A program made the translations under genes and the position numbers. Below are positions 8,858 through 17,266 of a stretch of 36,295 nt of DNA, in pieces (within the stretch, counting starts at the first letter, position 1; the number at the start of each line of letters is the position of its first letter). The stretch is from Gammaproteobacteria bacterium (GTDB taxonomy: Bacteria; Pseudomonadota; Gammaproteobacteria; UBA6429; Thiohalophilaceae): positions 1 to 36,295 of the forward strand of contig JAOULO010000033.1 in NCBI GenBank assembly GCA_029881995.1, in the 5' to 3' direction. Under the pieces are notes generated by a model, which made no database searches, was not told the DNA's origin, and saw only the letters and a program-made list of their open reading frames with translations.

Positions 8858-10249
8858 GTGGATTACAATTCTTTTTTAAGTAGGGATTACAAATCACTAC
8901 CAGACAAACGGGCCAAGGGTAAAGTCAAATACACCCGCCTGCATGTCACAGTTCTGGCTTCCATTATTATGGTCATTGTCACCATGTTGATCTTCCTGAC
9001 CCACGATGCCGAGGCCATGCGTAGCCCACTACTCGGTCCCCCCGATGCGGCAAAAGATATTGCTCTTGAGGTTACAGCCCCTGCAGACAACATCTCAGAA
9101 CCTGTTGAAATTAAAGAAGAATTATCCGAAAAAATTCAGTCGGATGAACCGACCTGGGAAGAAGTCAAAGTTAAATCCGGTGATTCACTGGCCCTGATAT
9201 TCCATCGCCTTGACCTGGATAGCAACGAGCTACATCAAATCATGCAACTGGGTGAAGTTACCAAAGCCCTGCGTCAACTGCGTCCTGGCCAGGTATTCAA
9301 ATTTGATATCAATGAAGAAAATGTCCTGCAGAAGATGGTCTTTGAACGTACCAAACGTGAATCCCTTCACATTGTTAAGGACAAAGAAGGTTTTCGTGCC
9401 ATACCTGTTGAGCTATTTCTGGAAAAAGAAGTCCGTTTTATTTCAGCCCCGATTAGATCATCTCTGTTCGAAACCGGAATGGAAATCGGCCTGAGCGATA
9501 ACATGATCATGGAAATGGTGGGTATCTTTGGCTGGGACATCGATTTCGCACAGGATATTCGCAAGGGCGATAGTTTCAACCTGTTATATGAAGAACATTA
9601 CCTGGATGGTGAAAAGATTGGCGAAGGTCCGATCATTGCCGCAGAATTTACCAATCAGGGCCGTACCTATCAGGCGATCCGTTATACCGATGGACGTGGT
9701 CGAAGCCAGTATTACACCCCCCAGGGTCTGAGCATGCGCAAGGCATTCCTGCGGACCCCGGTAGACTTTCGTCGTATTTCATCCCGTTTTGGACGTCGTC
9801 ACCACCCAATTCTGAATCGTATGCGTCTGCACAAGGGTGTCGACTACGCGGCACAGCGAGGCACCCCGATCAAGGCAGCTGGAGATGGCAAAGTGATCTT
9901 CCGCGGCCAAAAAGGCGGTTATGGCAGGACGGTCATTATTCAGCACGGTGGTCGTTATAGCACGCTGTATGCCCATATGTCCCGTTATCGCCGGGGTGTT
10001 TATACAGGTAAGCGTGTTCGTCAGGGGCAGATAATCGGCTATGTGGGTCGTTCAGGTAGTGCTACAGGCAGCCACCTGCATTACGAATTCCGTGTAAATG
10101 GCCAGCATCGTAACCCCCTCACTGTGCGCTTGCCCAATGCAGCGCCGATAAATAAAAAGTACAAGGAAGACTTCCTCTACCATTCACAAAAGATCCTGGC
10201 CCAGTTAATGACCCAGAAGCAGACCAGCGTGGCTAGACTGGCCAATTGA
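8858..10249 (+). CDS. M23 family murein DD-endopeptidase, MepM-like
   Basis: A 463-residue membrane-anchored peptidoglycan hydrolase. A TM segment (about 28-48) anchors it with the bulk periplasmic. Residues about 98-180 are a LysM/OapA-like region (VKSGDSLALIF), followed by a central domain. The LytM (M23) domain at about 305-425 has the zinc ligands H325/D329 in HKGVD and H408 in SHLHYEF, plus H373 in YAHMS, so it should be active. The family cleaves D-Ala-mDAP cross-links during wall growth. The GTG start at 8858 is chosen because AGGGA sits 5 nt before it and because the upstream TTG/ATG codons fall inside a promoter. An ATG at 8807 would add 17 residues. It lies 33 bp upstream of anmK, so wall cleavage and muropeptide recycling may share a transcript. 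Confidence 0.93.
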   Translation: MDYNSFLSRDYKSLPDKRAKGKVKYTRLHVTVLASIIMVIVTMLIFLTHDAEAMRSPLLGPPDAAKDIALEVTAPADNISEPVEIKEELSEKIQSDEPTWEEVKVKSGDSLALIFHRLDLDSNELHQIMQLGEVTKALRQLRPGQVFKFDINEENVLQKMVFERTKRESLHIVKDKEGFRAIPVELFLEKEVRFISAPIRSSLFETGMEIGLSDNMIMEMVGIFGWDIDFAQDIRKGDSFNLLYEEHYLDGEKIGEGPIIAAEFTNQGRTYQAIRYTDGRGRSQYYTPQGLSMRKAFLRTPVDFRRISSRFGRRHHPILNRMRLHKGVDYAAQRGTPIKAAGDGKVIFRGQKGGYGRTVIIQHGGRYSTLYAHMSRYRRGVYTGKRVRQGQIIGYVGRSGSATGSHLHYEFRVNGQHRNPLTVRLPNAAPINKKYKEDFLYHSQKILAQLMTQKQTSVARLAN

Positions 10250-10282
10250 TCCATCCTTATCTTAAGGCGTAACACACACCAA

Positions 10283-11395
10283 ATGATGGACAAATATATA
10301 GGCCTGATGTCCGGTACCAGCATGGATGCGGTTGATACCGTATTGGTAAGTTTCGAGTCCTCCACACCCCGTATCCTGGCCCAACACAGTCTCCCCCTGA
10401 CAGACGATTTGCGCCAACAACTCATCAGTTTGCACCAGCCTGGAAAAGATGAACTAAATCGACTGGCGAAGCTGGATATTACGCTGGCCCAGTTATTGGC
10501 CGATACGGTAAATGGCCTGCTCATAGAGGCGGGCTGTAAGGCCGAAGAAATTATTGCCATTGGCAGTCACGGCCAGACAGTAAGACATATCCCGGATGGT
10601 GATTATCGAACCACTTACCAGATCGGTGATCCCAACCTGATTGCAGAACTTACCGGTATCACCACCGTGGCCGATTTTCGGCGTCGGGATATGGCTGCTG
10701 GAGGACAGGGCGCTCCCCTGGCACCGGCCTTCCATAACCAGGTTTTTCGAAAAGCTGGCCTAAATCGCGTCATCGTCAATATCGGTGGCATCGCCAATAT
10801 CACCATATTACCTGCCGATGAAGAGGAAGCCGTAATTGGTTTTGATACCGGGCCAGGCAATGGCCTGATGGACGCCTGGATATTCAAGCATCAAGCCAAG
10901 CCATACGACAGCAACGGCGAATGGGCGGCGTCCGGAGAACTTATCCCGGATTTGCTGAATGAGTACCTGTCGGATCCTTACTTCAAGCTATCCATACCCA
11001 AGAGTACTGGCAAAGAATATTTCCATCTGGATTGGCTGAAAAAACCGATTGGTAAAAAGACCAGGGCCGAAGATGTCCAGACCACACTCTGTGAACTCAC
11101 AGCGGTCTCTATCGCCAATGCAATCAAACAAACCGCCCCGGCAAGTGATGAGATTTATGTCTGTGGCGGGGGGGTTGAAAATCCTGTTTTAATGGGGCGA
11201 CTTGCTGAACTTGTCAGTCCTGCAAAGCTTGCTACTACCAGTGAACTGGGTATTTCGCCACAGTGGGTTGAAGCTAGTTGTTTTGCCTGGCTGGCCAAAC
11301 AGACCCTGCAACAGCAACCGGGTAACCTGCCTTCTGTTACTGGGGCCAGCCACCCCGTCATCCTTGGGGGCATTTTCTGGGGACGTGCTGACTAA
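10283..11395 (+). CDS. anmK: Anhydro-N-acetylmuramic acid kinase
   Basis: A 370-residue cytoplasmic kinase of the ASKHA fold. It opens the 1,6-anhydro ring of anhMurNAc and phosphorylates it to MurNAc-6-P in cell-wall recycling. The N-terminal signature GLMSGTSMDAVD (7-18) is typical of AnmK, and the later GFDTGPGN block and a Gly-rich CGGGVEN segment complete the ATP/sugar site. ATG codons at 10283 and 10286 are both possible starts. It follows the M23 peptidase by 33 bp. Its stop overlaps the 3' end of the convergent citrate synthase gene by 4 bp. Confidence 0.97.
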   Translation: MMDKYIGLMSGTSMDAVDTVLVSFESSTPRILAQHSLPLTDDLRQQLISLHQPGKDELNRLAKLDITLAQLLADTVNGLLIEAGCKAEEIIAIGSHGQTVRHIPDGDYRTTYQIGDPNLIAELTGITTVADFRRRDMAAGGQGAPLAPAFHNQVFRKAGLNRVIVNIGGIANITILPADEEEAVIGFDTGPGNGLMDAWIFKHQAKPYDSNGEWAASGELIPDLLNEYLSDPYFKLSIPKSTGKEYFHLDWLKKPIGKKTRAEDVQTTLCELTAVSIANAIKQTAPASDEIYVCGGGVENPVLMGRLAELVSPAKLATTSELGISPQWVEASCFAWLAKQTLQQQPGNLPSVTGASHPVILGGIFWGRAD

Positions 11396-12549
11396 CGTTT
11401 GTCGATAGGAACGTAGCTCCGTTGAGGTTCGCCCGCATAGACCTGAGTAGGTCGGAAAATTCGATTGTCAGCCAACTGTTCACGCCAGTGGGCCAACCAA
11501 CCAGCCGAACGAGCAATAGCAAAAATAGTGGTAAACTGATCTGCCGGAATGCCCATTTCCGTGTACAGAATCCCGGAATAAAAATCCACATTGGCATAGA
11601 CCCCCTTCTTTGACAGGCGGTCTTCACACACCCTTTCCACTTCCTTGGCAACTTCAAACAATGGGTTAATATTGCCACCCCGTTCGGCCATGAATTTATC
11701 CATCAGGCCCTGCAGAATCTTAGCTCGTGGGTCCTTGGTCTTGTATTCACGATGTCCCATCCCCCAGATCACTTCCTTATTGGCCAGCCGTTTATCGACA
11801 TATTCTTCGGCCTTATTCGGAGTACCAATCTTTTCGAGCATTTCCAGCACCTTCTGATTAGCACCGCCATGTAGAGGACCAGACAGGGCACAGATGGCCG
11901 CCGCGATCACACTCATGGGGCTTGCCAGGGTCGAACCATTCACCAGTACTGAGAAGGTCGAGGCATTGATGGTATGTTCAGCATGCAGGATCAGACACAC
12001 ATCCATGATACGAGCCAGCAAGGGGTCAGGCTCCTCACCGTTCAACATATAGAGAAAGTTTTCTGCATAAGGCAGATCATCCCGCGGAGGGATTGGATCA
12101 TAACCATTTCGAATATGCTCCCACATGGCAACAAAGGTCCCCATACGAGCAATGATCTTGACGGTCATGTTATGGATATAATCCAGATCCTGACAGCTAT
12201 CCGCCCCTGTCAGGCATTCATTACCAGGATAGAACATCCCCAGACTAGCTACGGCGGTCTGCAACATCTCCATGGGGTGTCCTGTTTCAGGCAAGGTCTT
12301 CATAAGGTTACGAATATGGTATTTGACCCGACGGTTATCGCGCAGTTGCTGATCAAAATCTTCTAGCACTGCGGCGGTTGGAAGACGTCCGTCCAGGAGC
12401 AACAGGGTCGTTTCTTCAAAGGTGCTATGTTTGGCCAGCTCCTCAATGGGGTAGCCACGATATGAGAGAATACCCTTCTCACCATCGATATCGGATATGT
12501 TGGACTGAGTAGCAGGTACGCCCGCCAGTCCTGGTAAGTATTCACTCAT
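11392..12549 (-). CDS. gltA: Citrate synthase, short form (about 385 residues)
   Basis: Condenses oxaloacetate and acetyl-CoA to citrate. The catalytic triad of the family is visible as H227 (GPLHGG), H266 (GMGHRE) and D322 (NVDFYSG). At 385 residues it lacks the N-terminal extension of the ~430-residue NADH-regulated gammaproteobacterial GltA. It resembles the shorter form of Gram-positives and archaea, shared with 2-methylcitrate synthases. PrpC is the main alternative, but no prp genes are nearby. AGGAG lies 7 nt upstream of the ATG. The gene is single, between erpA's terminator and convergent anmK. Confidence 0.92.
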   Translation of the reverse strand: MSEYLPGLAGVPATQSNISDIDGEKGILSYRGYPIEELAKHSTFEETTLLLLDGRLPTAAVLEDFDQQLRDNRRVKYHIRNLMKTLPETGHPMEMLQTAVASLGMFYPGNECLTGADSCQDLDYIHNMTVKIIARMGTFVAMWEHIRNGYDPIPPRDDLPYAENFLYMLNGEEPDPLLARIMDVCLILHAEHTINASTFSVLVNGSTLASPMSVIAAAICALSGPLHGGANQKVLEMLEKIGTPNKAEEYVDKRLANKEVIWGMGHREYKTKDPRAKILQGLMDKFMAERGGNINPLFEVAKEVERVCEDRLSKKGVYANVDFYSGILYTEMGIPADQFTTIFAIARSAGWLAHWREQLADNRIFRPTQVYAGEPQRSYVPIDKR

Positions 12550-12641
12550 CGCCGTCTCCTAGCGTGTTTGTAGTTCTTTTAAAAGCGTCTATGTTTGACC
12601 TAGTTACCCAGAGTTAGACTCGCGGGCACATGAGCAAGAAT

Positions 12642-12681
12642 AGTAAAAAAAGCGGTCTGTGGTATTCACCAAGACCGCTTT
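12642..12681 (-). terminator. Rho-independent terminator after erpA
   Basis: The minus strand reads AAAGCGGTCT, a loop with inner TGG/CCA pairing, then AGACCGCTTT running into seven T residues (12644-12650). The 10-bp stem plus U-tract ends erpA transcription before the citrate synthase gene. Confidence 0.88.
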
Positions 12682-12699
12682 ATTAAAATGCTTAAATGC

Positions 12700-13053
12700 T
12701 TAAATCGAGAAGGATGATCCACAACCGCAGGTTGTGGTGGCATTGGGGTTATTGATTACAAACATGGAGCCTTCCAGGCCTTCTTTATAATCCACCTCAG
12801 CCCCTGTCAGGTATTGGAAACTCATGGGATCAACCAGCAATTTAACGCCCTGATTTTCCACTTCTGTATCTCCTTCCTGGACCTTTTCGTCAAAGGTAAA
12901 ACCATACTGAAAACCAGAACACCCACCACCCGTGACAAACACACGTAGCATCAGGTCCTGGTTGCCTTCTTCTTCGATAAGCTGTTTGACCTTATTGGCC
13001 GCATTATCGGTAAATGTCAGTAAATCGCTCATAACTGCTGCCGTACTACTCAT
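12700..13053 (-). CDS. erpA: Iron-sulfur cluster insertion protein ErpA
   Basis: A 117-residue A-type carrier that delivers Fe-S clusters to apoproteins, including the IspG/IspH steps of isoprenoid synthesis in E. coli. The three cluster-binding cysteines are C45 ([11 protein letters not shown]) and C109/C111 ([10 protein letters not shown]). The sequence is close to E. coli ErpA throughout. TTGGAG lies 6 nt before the ATG, supporting this start over the internal Met8. It has its own promoter and terminator, so it is a single-gene unit. Confidence 0.98.
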   Translation of the reverse strand: MSSTAAVMSDLLTFTDNAANKVKQLIEEEGNQDLMLRVFVTGGGCSGFQYGFTFDEKVQEGDTEVENQGVKLLVDPMSFQYLTGAEVDYKEGLEGSMFVINNPNATTTCGCGSSFSI

Positions 13054-13107
13054 TCGTTACTCCAACTAATTCATACAATTGTAGTGGATTACACACAGGA
13101 TTTGAAT

Positions 13108-13136
13108 ATTATGGGAATCCTGAGTAGTTTTATCAA
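13108..13136 (-). promoter_or_regulatory. erpA promoter with an overlapping dyad
   Basis: On the minus strand TTGATA (13131-13136), a 17-bp spacer and CATAAT (13108-13113) each match sigma70 consensus at five of six positions. A perfect inverted repeat CAGGATT-N13-AATCCTG (13096-13122) spans the -10 box and looks like an operator. Its regulator is not identifiable here. Confidence 0.7.
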
Positions 13137-13139
13137 GTA

Positions 13140-13550
13140 TTATGCACCCTTATTTTCTTCACGTGTTTTGAGCTCAACCACGGATTTGTCCGATTTATGC
13201 ACCAGGGTTCCATTAACCTCGGCCCCCATGGCCATTTCGATCAGGCTGTAATAGATATTGCCATGCACGCGTGCCTTGGTAGCCACTTCGATATGGGTCA
13301 TGGCGTGTACATCACCAATGATGGTGCCATTGACCACCACGTTAGGTACTTTCACTTCCCCCTCGATCATGCCGCGGTCACTGAGGGTCAGGATGGATTC
13401 ACCACCACCTTCTTCGGCAATCACATTCCCTTTCACCTTACCATCAATATGTAAGCCGCCCTTGAAGACAACATCACCACGAATTTCAGAGTTCTGACCA
13501 ATAAGTGAGTCAATCTGGGCGGTGGGTTTGGGTTTCTTGCTGGACATCAT
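13140..13550 (-). CDS. Bactofilin (polymer-forming cytoskeletal protein)
   Basis: A 136-residue bactofilin (DUF583). A short N-terminal tail is followed by repeated beta-strand rungs from about residue 18 to 115 (IDGKVKGNV, MIEGEVKVPN, HGNIYYS, GAEVNGTLV), which form a right-handed beta-helix. These proteins polymerise without nucleotide at the inner membrane and help place wall-modifying enzymes. AGGAGG lies 7 nt before the first ATG, and the gene starts 3 nt after the DUF6776-type gene, so the two are clearly co-transcribed. An M23 peptidase, a frequent bactofilin partner elsewhere, lies about 4 kb away. Confidence 0.94.
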   Translation of the reverse strand: MMSSKKPKPTAQIDSLIGQNSEIRGDVVFKGGLHIDGKVKGNVIAEEGGGESILTLSDRGMIEGEVKVPNVVVNGTIIGDVHAMTHIEVATKARVHGNIYYSLIEMAMGAEVNGTLVHKSDKSVVELKTREENKGA

Positions 13551-13553
13551 TTT

Positions 13554-14267
13554 TTAGCCTCCTAGTTTGGCCAACTCAATGGTTTTCTCAATTGTTTTAT
13601 GAGCCTTGCCACTGGTTGGTATCACTTTAATCATTGCACGTAAGGGCTGGAAACCTTCTGGTAGTACCAGATCCTCTTCCAGGTTCTGAAAATATTTGAA
13701 ACGATATTGTATTTCCTTGATTCGTTTCTCGGTTATGTCCTTCAGGTTTAGTGTCATTAACTGGCCATTCAGCAGACCCTCCATGGACAACCTGACATAG
13801 CCTCGAGCCAGCCTGTGGTTCTTCAGTACCTGGGTCAACACTACCTTGGAGCGATAATTTCTTGGCTGTCCGGTAGATTCAATCTTGAACCTTTGTAATC
13901 GTAATCCCGCCGATGCATTGGCTGGTGAAACAATCCCACGATAAAATGCCAGTTCTTCCTTAAGTTCCTGTGACTCAAGCTGAAGTGCCTTCAGATTAAT
14001 ATCCAGTTCAGTGTAGGCCTTTTTTTCAATTTGTGCCTCTCGTTCTAATACGGCTTTCTGCTCTCGTAAACTCTCAATTTGATCTTCCAGTTCATCCTGA
14101 ATACCCATCATTTCGGCTCGTTCTTTATAGGCTGAGACACTGTCAAAGCCCGAAGAGAATCGCCCATACTCATAGAGTATCCAGCCTGCCATGACATTAA
14201 TGGTGATGCCAAATACAATCATGATTCGCATGCGCCAGGGATTATGAGGTTTAACAACCAGGGACAT
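13554..14267 (-). CDS. DUF6776-type membrane-anchored coiled-coil protein
   Basis: A 237-residue protein with a short cytoplasmic N-terminus, one TM segment at about 14-33, and a strongly heptad-like, Glu/Lys-rich coiled coil at about 50-110. A C-terminal globular domain (about 118-237) is probably periplasmic. It resembles the conserved unknown protein next to argC in Pseudomonas. The ATG overlaps the argC stop by one base (TGATG), implying translational coupling, and bactofilin follows after 3 nt. A structural link between membrane and bactofilin is plausible but only inferred. Confidence 0.82.
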   Translation of the reverse strand: MSLVVKPHNPWRMRIMIVFGITINVMAGWILYEYGRFSSGFDSVSAYKERAEMMGIQDELEDQIESLREQKAVLEREAQIEKKAYTELDINLKALQLESQELKEELAFYRGIVSPANASAGLRLQRFKIESTGQPRNYRSKVVLTQVLKNHRLARGYVRLSMEGLLNGQLMTLNLKDITEKRIKEIQYRFKYFQNLEEDLVLPEGFQPLRAMIKVIPTSGKAHKTIEKTIELAKLGG

Positions 14268-15298
14268 CAGGGAATCACCGCTATATCATTCAATCCGTCT
14301 AACTCATCAAAACCAAACATTACATTCATATTCTGTACGGCCTGACCGGCCGCCCCTTTAACGAGGTTATCGATCACCGCCAATATCACTACTACATCAC
14401 CATCCTGTGGTTGATGTACCGCCAGCCGTACCATATTCGAACCCCGCACACTGCGCGTTTCAGGATGAGCTCCCGCAGGCATGACATCGACAAAATGCTC
14501 ACCCGAATATTTATTAGTATAAATCATTTGTAAATCTCTGCCGGATTCGGTCAAACGACCATACAGGGTGGCATGTATCCCTCTAATCATAGGGGTTAAA
14601 TGAGGAACAAAGGTCAGGCCAATTTGCTCACCGGTAGCATACTGCAGACCCTGCATGATTTCTGGCAAATGGCGATGCCCTGGCACCCCATAGGCCTTAA
14701 AACTCTCACTGGCCTCGCATAGCAGCGTCCCAACCGATGCCTTACGACCGGCCCCACTTACCCCGGATTTGGCATCAGCAATCAGGCTGGTAGGGTCTAT
14801 TAACCCTTCTTCTATCAGAGGTAAAAAACCCAATTGTACGGCCGTGGGGTAGCAACCCGGATTGGCCACCAGGCGTGCCTCCTGAATCTGCCCTCGGTTG
14901 ATCTCTACCAGCCCATAAACGGCCTCTTCGAGCAGATTTGGGCAGGCGTGTTCCATGCCGTACCATTTCTGCCAGAGGGAGGCATCTTTAAGCCGAAAAT
15001 CAGCCGCCAGATCAATCACCCTAACACCGGCTTTGATTAGCTCAGGCACCATGGTCATGGCAATACCATTGGGGGTCGCGAAAAACACCACGTCACACTC
15101 ACTCAGTCGACCCAGGTCTGGTTCAGAAAAGACCAGATCCACACGGCCCCTCAGATTGGGAAACATGTCGGCAACGGCCTGACCTGCCTCTGAACGAGAA
15201 GTTATGGCCTGTAATTCAACTTCTGGATGTCTGGCGAGAATCCGTAGGAGCTCCACCCCGGTATAACCTGTCCCACCCACTATGCCTGCTTTAATCAT
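14267..15298 (-). CDS. argC: N-acetyl-gamma-glutamyl-phosphate reductase
   Basis: A 343-residue enzyme of arginine synthesis that reduces N-acetylglutamyl-5-phosphate to the semialdehyde with NADPH. The N-terminal Rossmann motif [10 protein letters not shown] (5-14) and the catalytic cysteine C149 in NPGCYPT are present, with the conserved GHRHLPEI block. The ATG at 15298 is preferred; a TTG two codons upstream (15304) is a poor alternative. It heads a tight operon with the DUF6776-type and bactofilin genes. A possible promoter is TTGCGA-N17-TATGAA (15339-15367, minus strand). Confidence 0.97.
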   Translation of the reverse strand: MIKAGIVGGTGYTGVELLRILARHPEVELQAITSRSEAGQAVADMFPNLRGRVDLVFSEPDLGRLSECDVVFFATPNGIAMTMVPELIKAGVRVIDLAADFRLKDASLWQKWYGMEHACPNLLEEAVYGLVEINRGQIQEARLVANPGCYPTAVQLGFLPLIEEGLIDPTSLIADAKSGVSGAGRKASVGTLLCEASESFKAYGVPGHRHLPEIMQGLQYATGEQIGLTFVPHLTPMIRGIHATLYGRLTESGRDLQMIYTNKYSGEHFVDVMPAGAHPETRSVRGSNMVRLAVHQPQDGDVVVILAVIDNLVKGAAGQAVQNMNVMFGFDELDGLNDIAVIP

Positions 15299-15456
15299 AA
15301 TCAATCACTTCGTTCTAACATTGCTAAAAGTTGTCGTATTCATAAAGCATATTCGTAGAATTCGCAAATTTATCTCCCAAAGTTCCCCTCAAATACTAAT
15401 TATTGTTATCGGCATTTGTGGCTGTTAATTTAATCAGGCCTGTTAAACTACATCAC

Positions 15457-16761
15457 ATGTTAAGACATCCACATCTTCACCGTGCCCGTCGTCAGTTACT
15501 GTCCCGTAACAAGTGGAAACTGCGCATCATATTCTGGAGTTTTACTATTGGGATTGGAGCAATTGCGGCACTTTTCTCTCTGGGAGGCGCCTATGCCGAC
15601 AAGTTTTACTTTCAGCTATATCAGTCATCGCCCCTGCTTGCATACAGTCTGACACCGCTGGGACTGGCATTTCTGGCCTGGCTCACTCGCAAGCACTTTA
15701 GCGGAACCGAAGGCAGCGGTATTCCGCAGATGATTGCCGCCATGACCAGCCGGGAAGGAAAAATCAGCAGTATGGTGCTGTCCCTTCGTATCGCCTTTAG
15801 CAAAATTATTCTGACCTGTGGTGGCCTGTTGTGTGGTGCCTCGATTGGTACGATTGGCCCGACCATCCAGGTCGGTGCCTCGATCATGTACAGCATTCGA
15901 CAATACTTCCCGCTGCGTGATGTGGATATGCGACAGTTGCTCATTACAGCTGGGGGCGCAGCGGGTATTTCTGCCGCATTTAATAATCCATTGGCTGGTA
16001 TTTTGTTTGCCATTGAAGAATTGCGCCGGAATTTTCGTGGTCAAACCTCAAGTACGCTCATTATTGCCATTGTCCTGGCCGGTCTGACAACGCTCGCTAT
16101 TCTAGGCCGATATTCCTTCTTTGGAATCAGTTCCGCTTCTATGCCGGCCAGTCTCTCCGTCTGGCCAGCGATTGTACTGTGTGCCATTGCCGGAGGCCTG
16201 CTGGGAGGCCTATTCAGTCAGAGTCTGATTTTTGGTGCCCGCAAAATTGGCCCGATTGCCCAGCAACACCCGATCTATGTTGCCCTGATCTGTGGTTTAT
16301 TATTAAGCCTGATTGGTTATCTGTCTGGTGGGCATGTTTATGGGACAGGCTATGCCGAATCACAACGGCTGATGGATGGAGGTGAACTCAGCACGGCCTA
16401 CCCCCTGTTAAAGTTACTTGCGACGGTGGTGTCCTATTTGAGTGGAATTCCAGGTGGTATATTTACCCCTTCACTATCCATTGGTGCCGGACTGGGTGCA
16501 GAGCTGGGCCAGATATTTACAAACATCCCTCAACAGACTCTGCTCCTGCTTGGCATGGTGAGTTATTTTACCGGCGTGGTACAAACCCCACTAACCGCCT
16601 TCGTCATTGTCATGGAAATGACTAACAGTTCCAGCATGGTCCTGCCCTTAATGGCGGCCGCCCTGATCGCCAAGGGGGCTTCACACCTGGTCTGTCCACG
16701 CCCTATTTACCAGATCCTGGCCGAGGCCTATCTTGCCAGGTTGGCCCCAGCCAAAAGTTAA
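15457..16761 (+). CDS. ClC-family chloride channel-like protein lacking the gating glutamate
   Basis: A 434-residue polytopic protein with the ClC fold. Motifs include GSGIPQ (86-91), the helix F region GTIGPTIQ (131-138), FNNPLAGILFAIEE (E187/E188) and GGIFTP. In ClC transporters the helix F motif is GREGP, and its Glu is the external gate; here it is Ile133, encoded by ATT, so the gate is missing. The IEE pair near the internal proton site is kept. Loss of the gate would favour passive anion flux over Cl-/H+ exchange. No CBS domains are present. The ATG at 15457 is chosen; an in-frame TTG at 15403 would add 18 residues and neither has a strong Shine-Dalgarno. The stop directly abuts the TlpA-like gene. 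Confidence 0.9.
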   Translation: MLRHPHLHRARRQLLSRNKWKLRIIFWSFTIGIGAIAALFSLGGAYADKFYFQLYQSSPLLAYSLTPLGLAFLAWLTRKHFSGTEGSGIPQMIAAMTSREGKISSMVLSLRIAFSKIILTCGGLLCGASIGTIGPTIQVGASIMYSIRQYFPLRDVDMRQLLITAGGAAGISAAFNNPLAGILFAIEELRRNFRGQTSSTLIIAIVLAGLTTLAILGRYSFFGISSASMPASLSVWPAIVLCAIAGGLLGGLFSQSLIFGARKIGPIAQQHPIYVALICGLLLSLIGYLSGGHVYGTGYAESQRLMDGGELSTAYPLLKLLATVVSYLSGIPGGIFTPSLSIGAGLGAELGQIFTNIPQQTLLLLGMVSYFTGVVQTPLTAFVIVMEMTNSSSMVLPLMAAALIAKGASHLVCPRPIYQILAEAYLARLAPAKS

Positions 16762-17262
16762 ATGAAAAAGATTTTATTATTTATTGTTCTAATAACAGGT
16801 TTTGCTGGCCTCTACGCCTGTAAATCAGAAACCAAACACCCGGACATCAGCCAGGTCAGTTTTCAACTGATTACAGGTGAACATCTTAAGCTCTCACAGC
16901 TTAAAGGTCGGCCTGTGATTGTAACCTTCTGGGCCACTACCTGCGTCGCCTGTATCCGTGAAATACCCGATCTGCTAGAACTCTATCACCAGTATTCTGC
17001 ACAGGGATTGGAAATCATTGCGGTAGCCATGCCCTATGACAGGCCTGATCATGTGCTGGAGTTTAGCCAGGCAAGAAAACTTCCTTACCCGGTTGCCCTG
17101 GACATTGATGCTAAAGTGGTACGTAGTTTTGGTAATGTCAAACTGACACCGAATAACTTTCTAATCAACCCTGATAATCAAATACAACATCACCAAATCG
17201 GTATACTCGATAAAGACAAAACCATAAAATGGCTACAGGCCACATTAAGCTCAAGGAAGTAA
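16762..17262 (+). CDS. TlpA-like thioredoxin-fold lipoprotein
   Basis: A 166-residue redoxin. The N-terminus has a Lys start, a hydrophobic core and a lipobox-like LYAC with Cys20, pointing to a lipoprotein facing the periplasm. The thioredoxin domain (about 30-162) carries the active site C61-V-A-C64 after the conserved FWATTC context, and a cis-Pro in KLTPNNF. It should reduce or oxidise disulfides in the envelope, perhaps in cytochrome or metalloprotein maturation, but the partner is unknown. Its ATG follows the ClC stop with no gap, and hemJ starts 4 nt later, so the three genes form one transcript. Confidence 0.9.
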   Translation: MKKILLFIVLITGFAGLYACKSETKHPDISQVSFQLITGEHLKLSQLKGRPVIVTFWATTCVACIREIPDLLELYHQYSAQGLEIIAVAMPYDRPDHVLEFSQARKLPYPVALDIDAKVVRSFGNVKLTPNNFLINPDNQIQHHQIGILDKDKTIKWLQATLSSRK

Positions 17263-17266
17263 CACC

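Noticed and set aside
11974-12366. 130-codon plus-strand ORF inside the citrate synthase gene
   Set aside because: Antisense shadow of a conserved gene; its sequence has no family features and no good ribosome site was seen.
15621-16044. Two overlapping minus-strand ORFs (130 and 139 codons) in the ClC gene
   Set aside because: Both are antisense to conserved ClC motifs and are low-complexity or Pro/Arg-rich; shadows.
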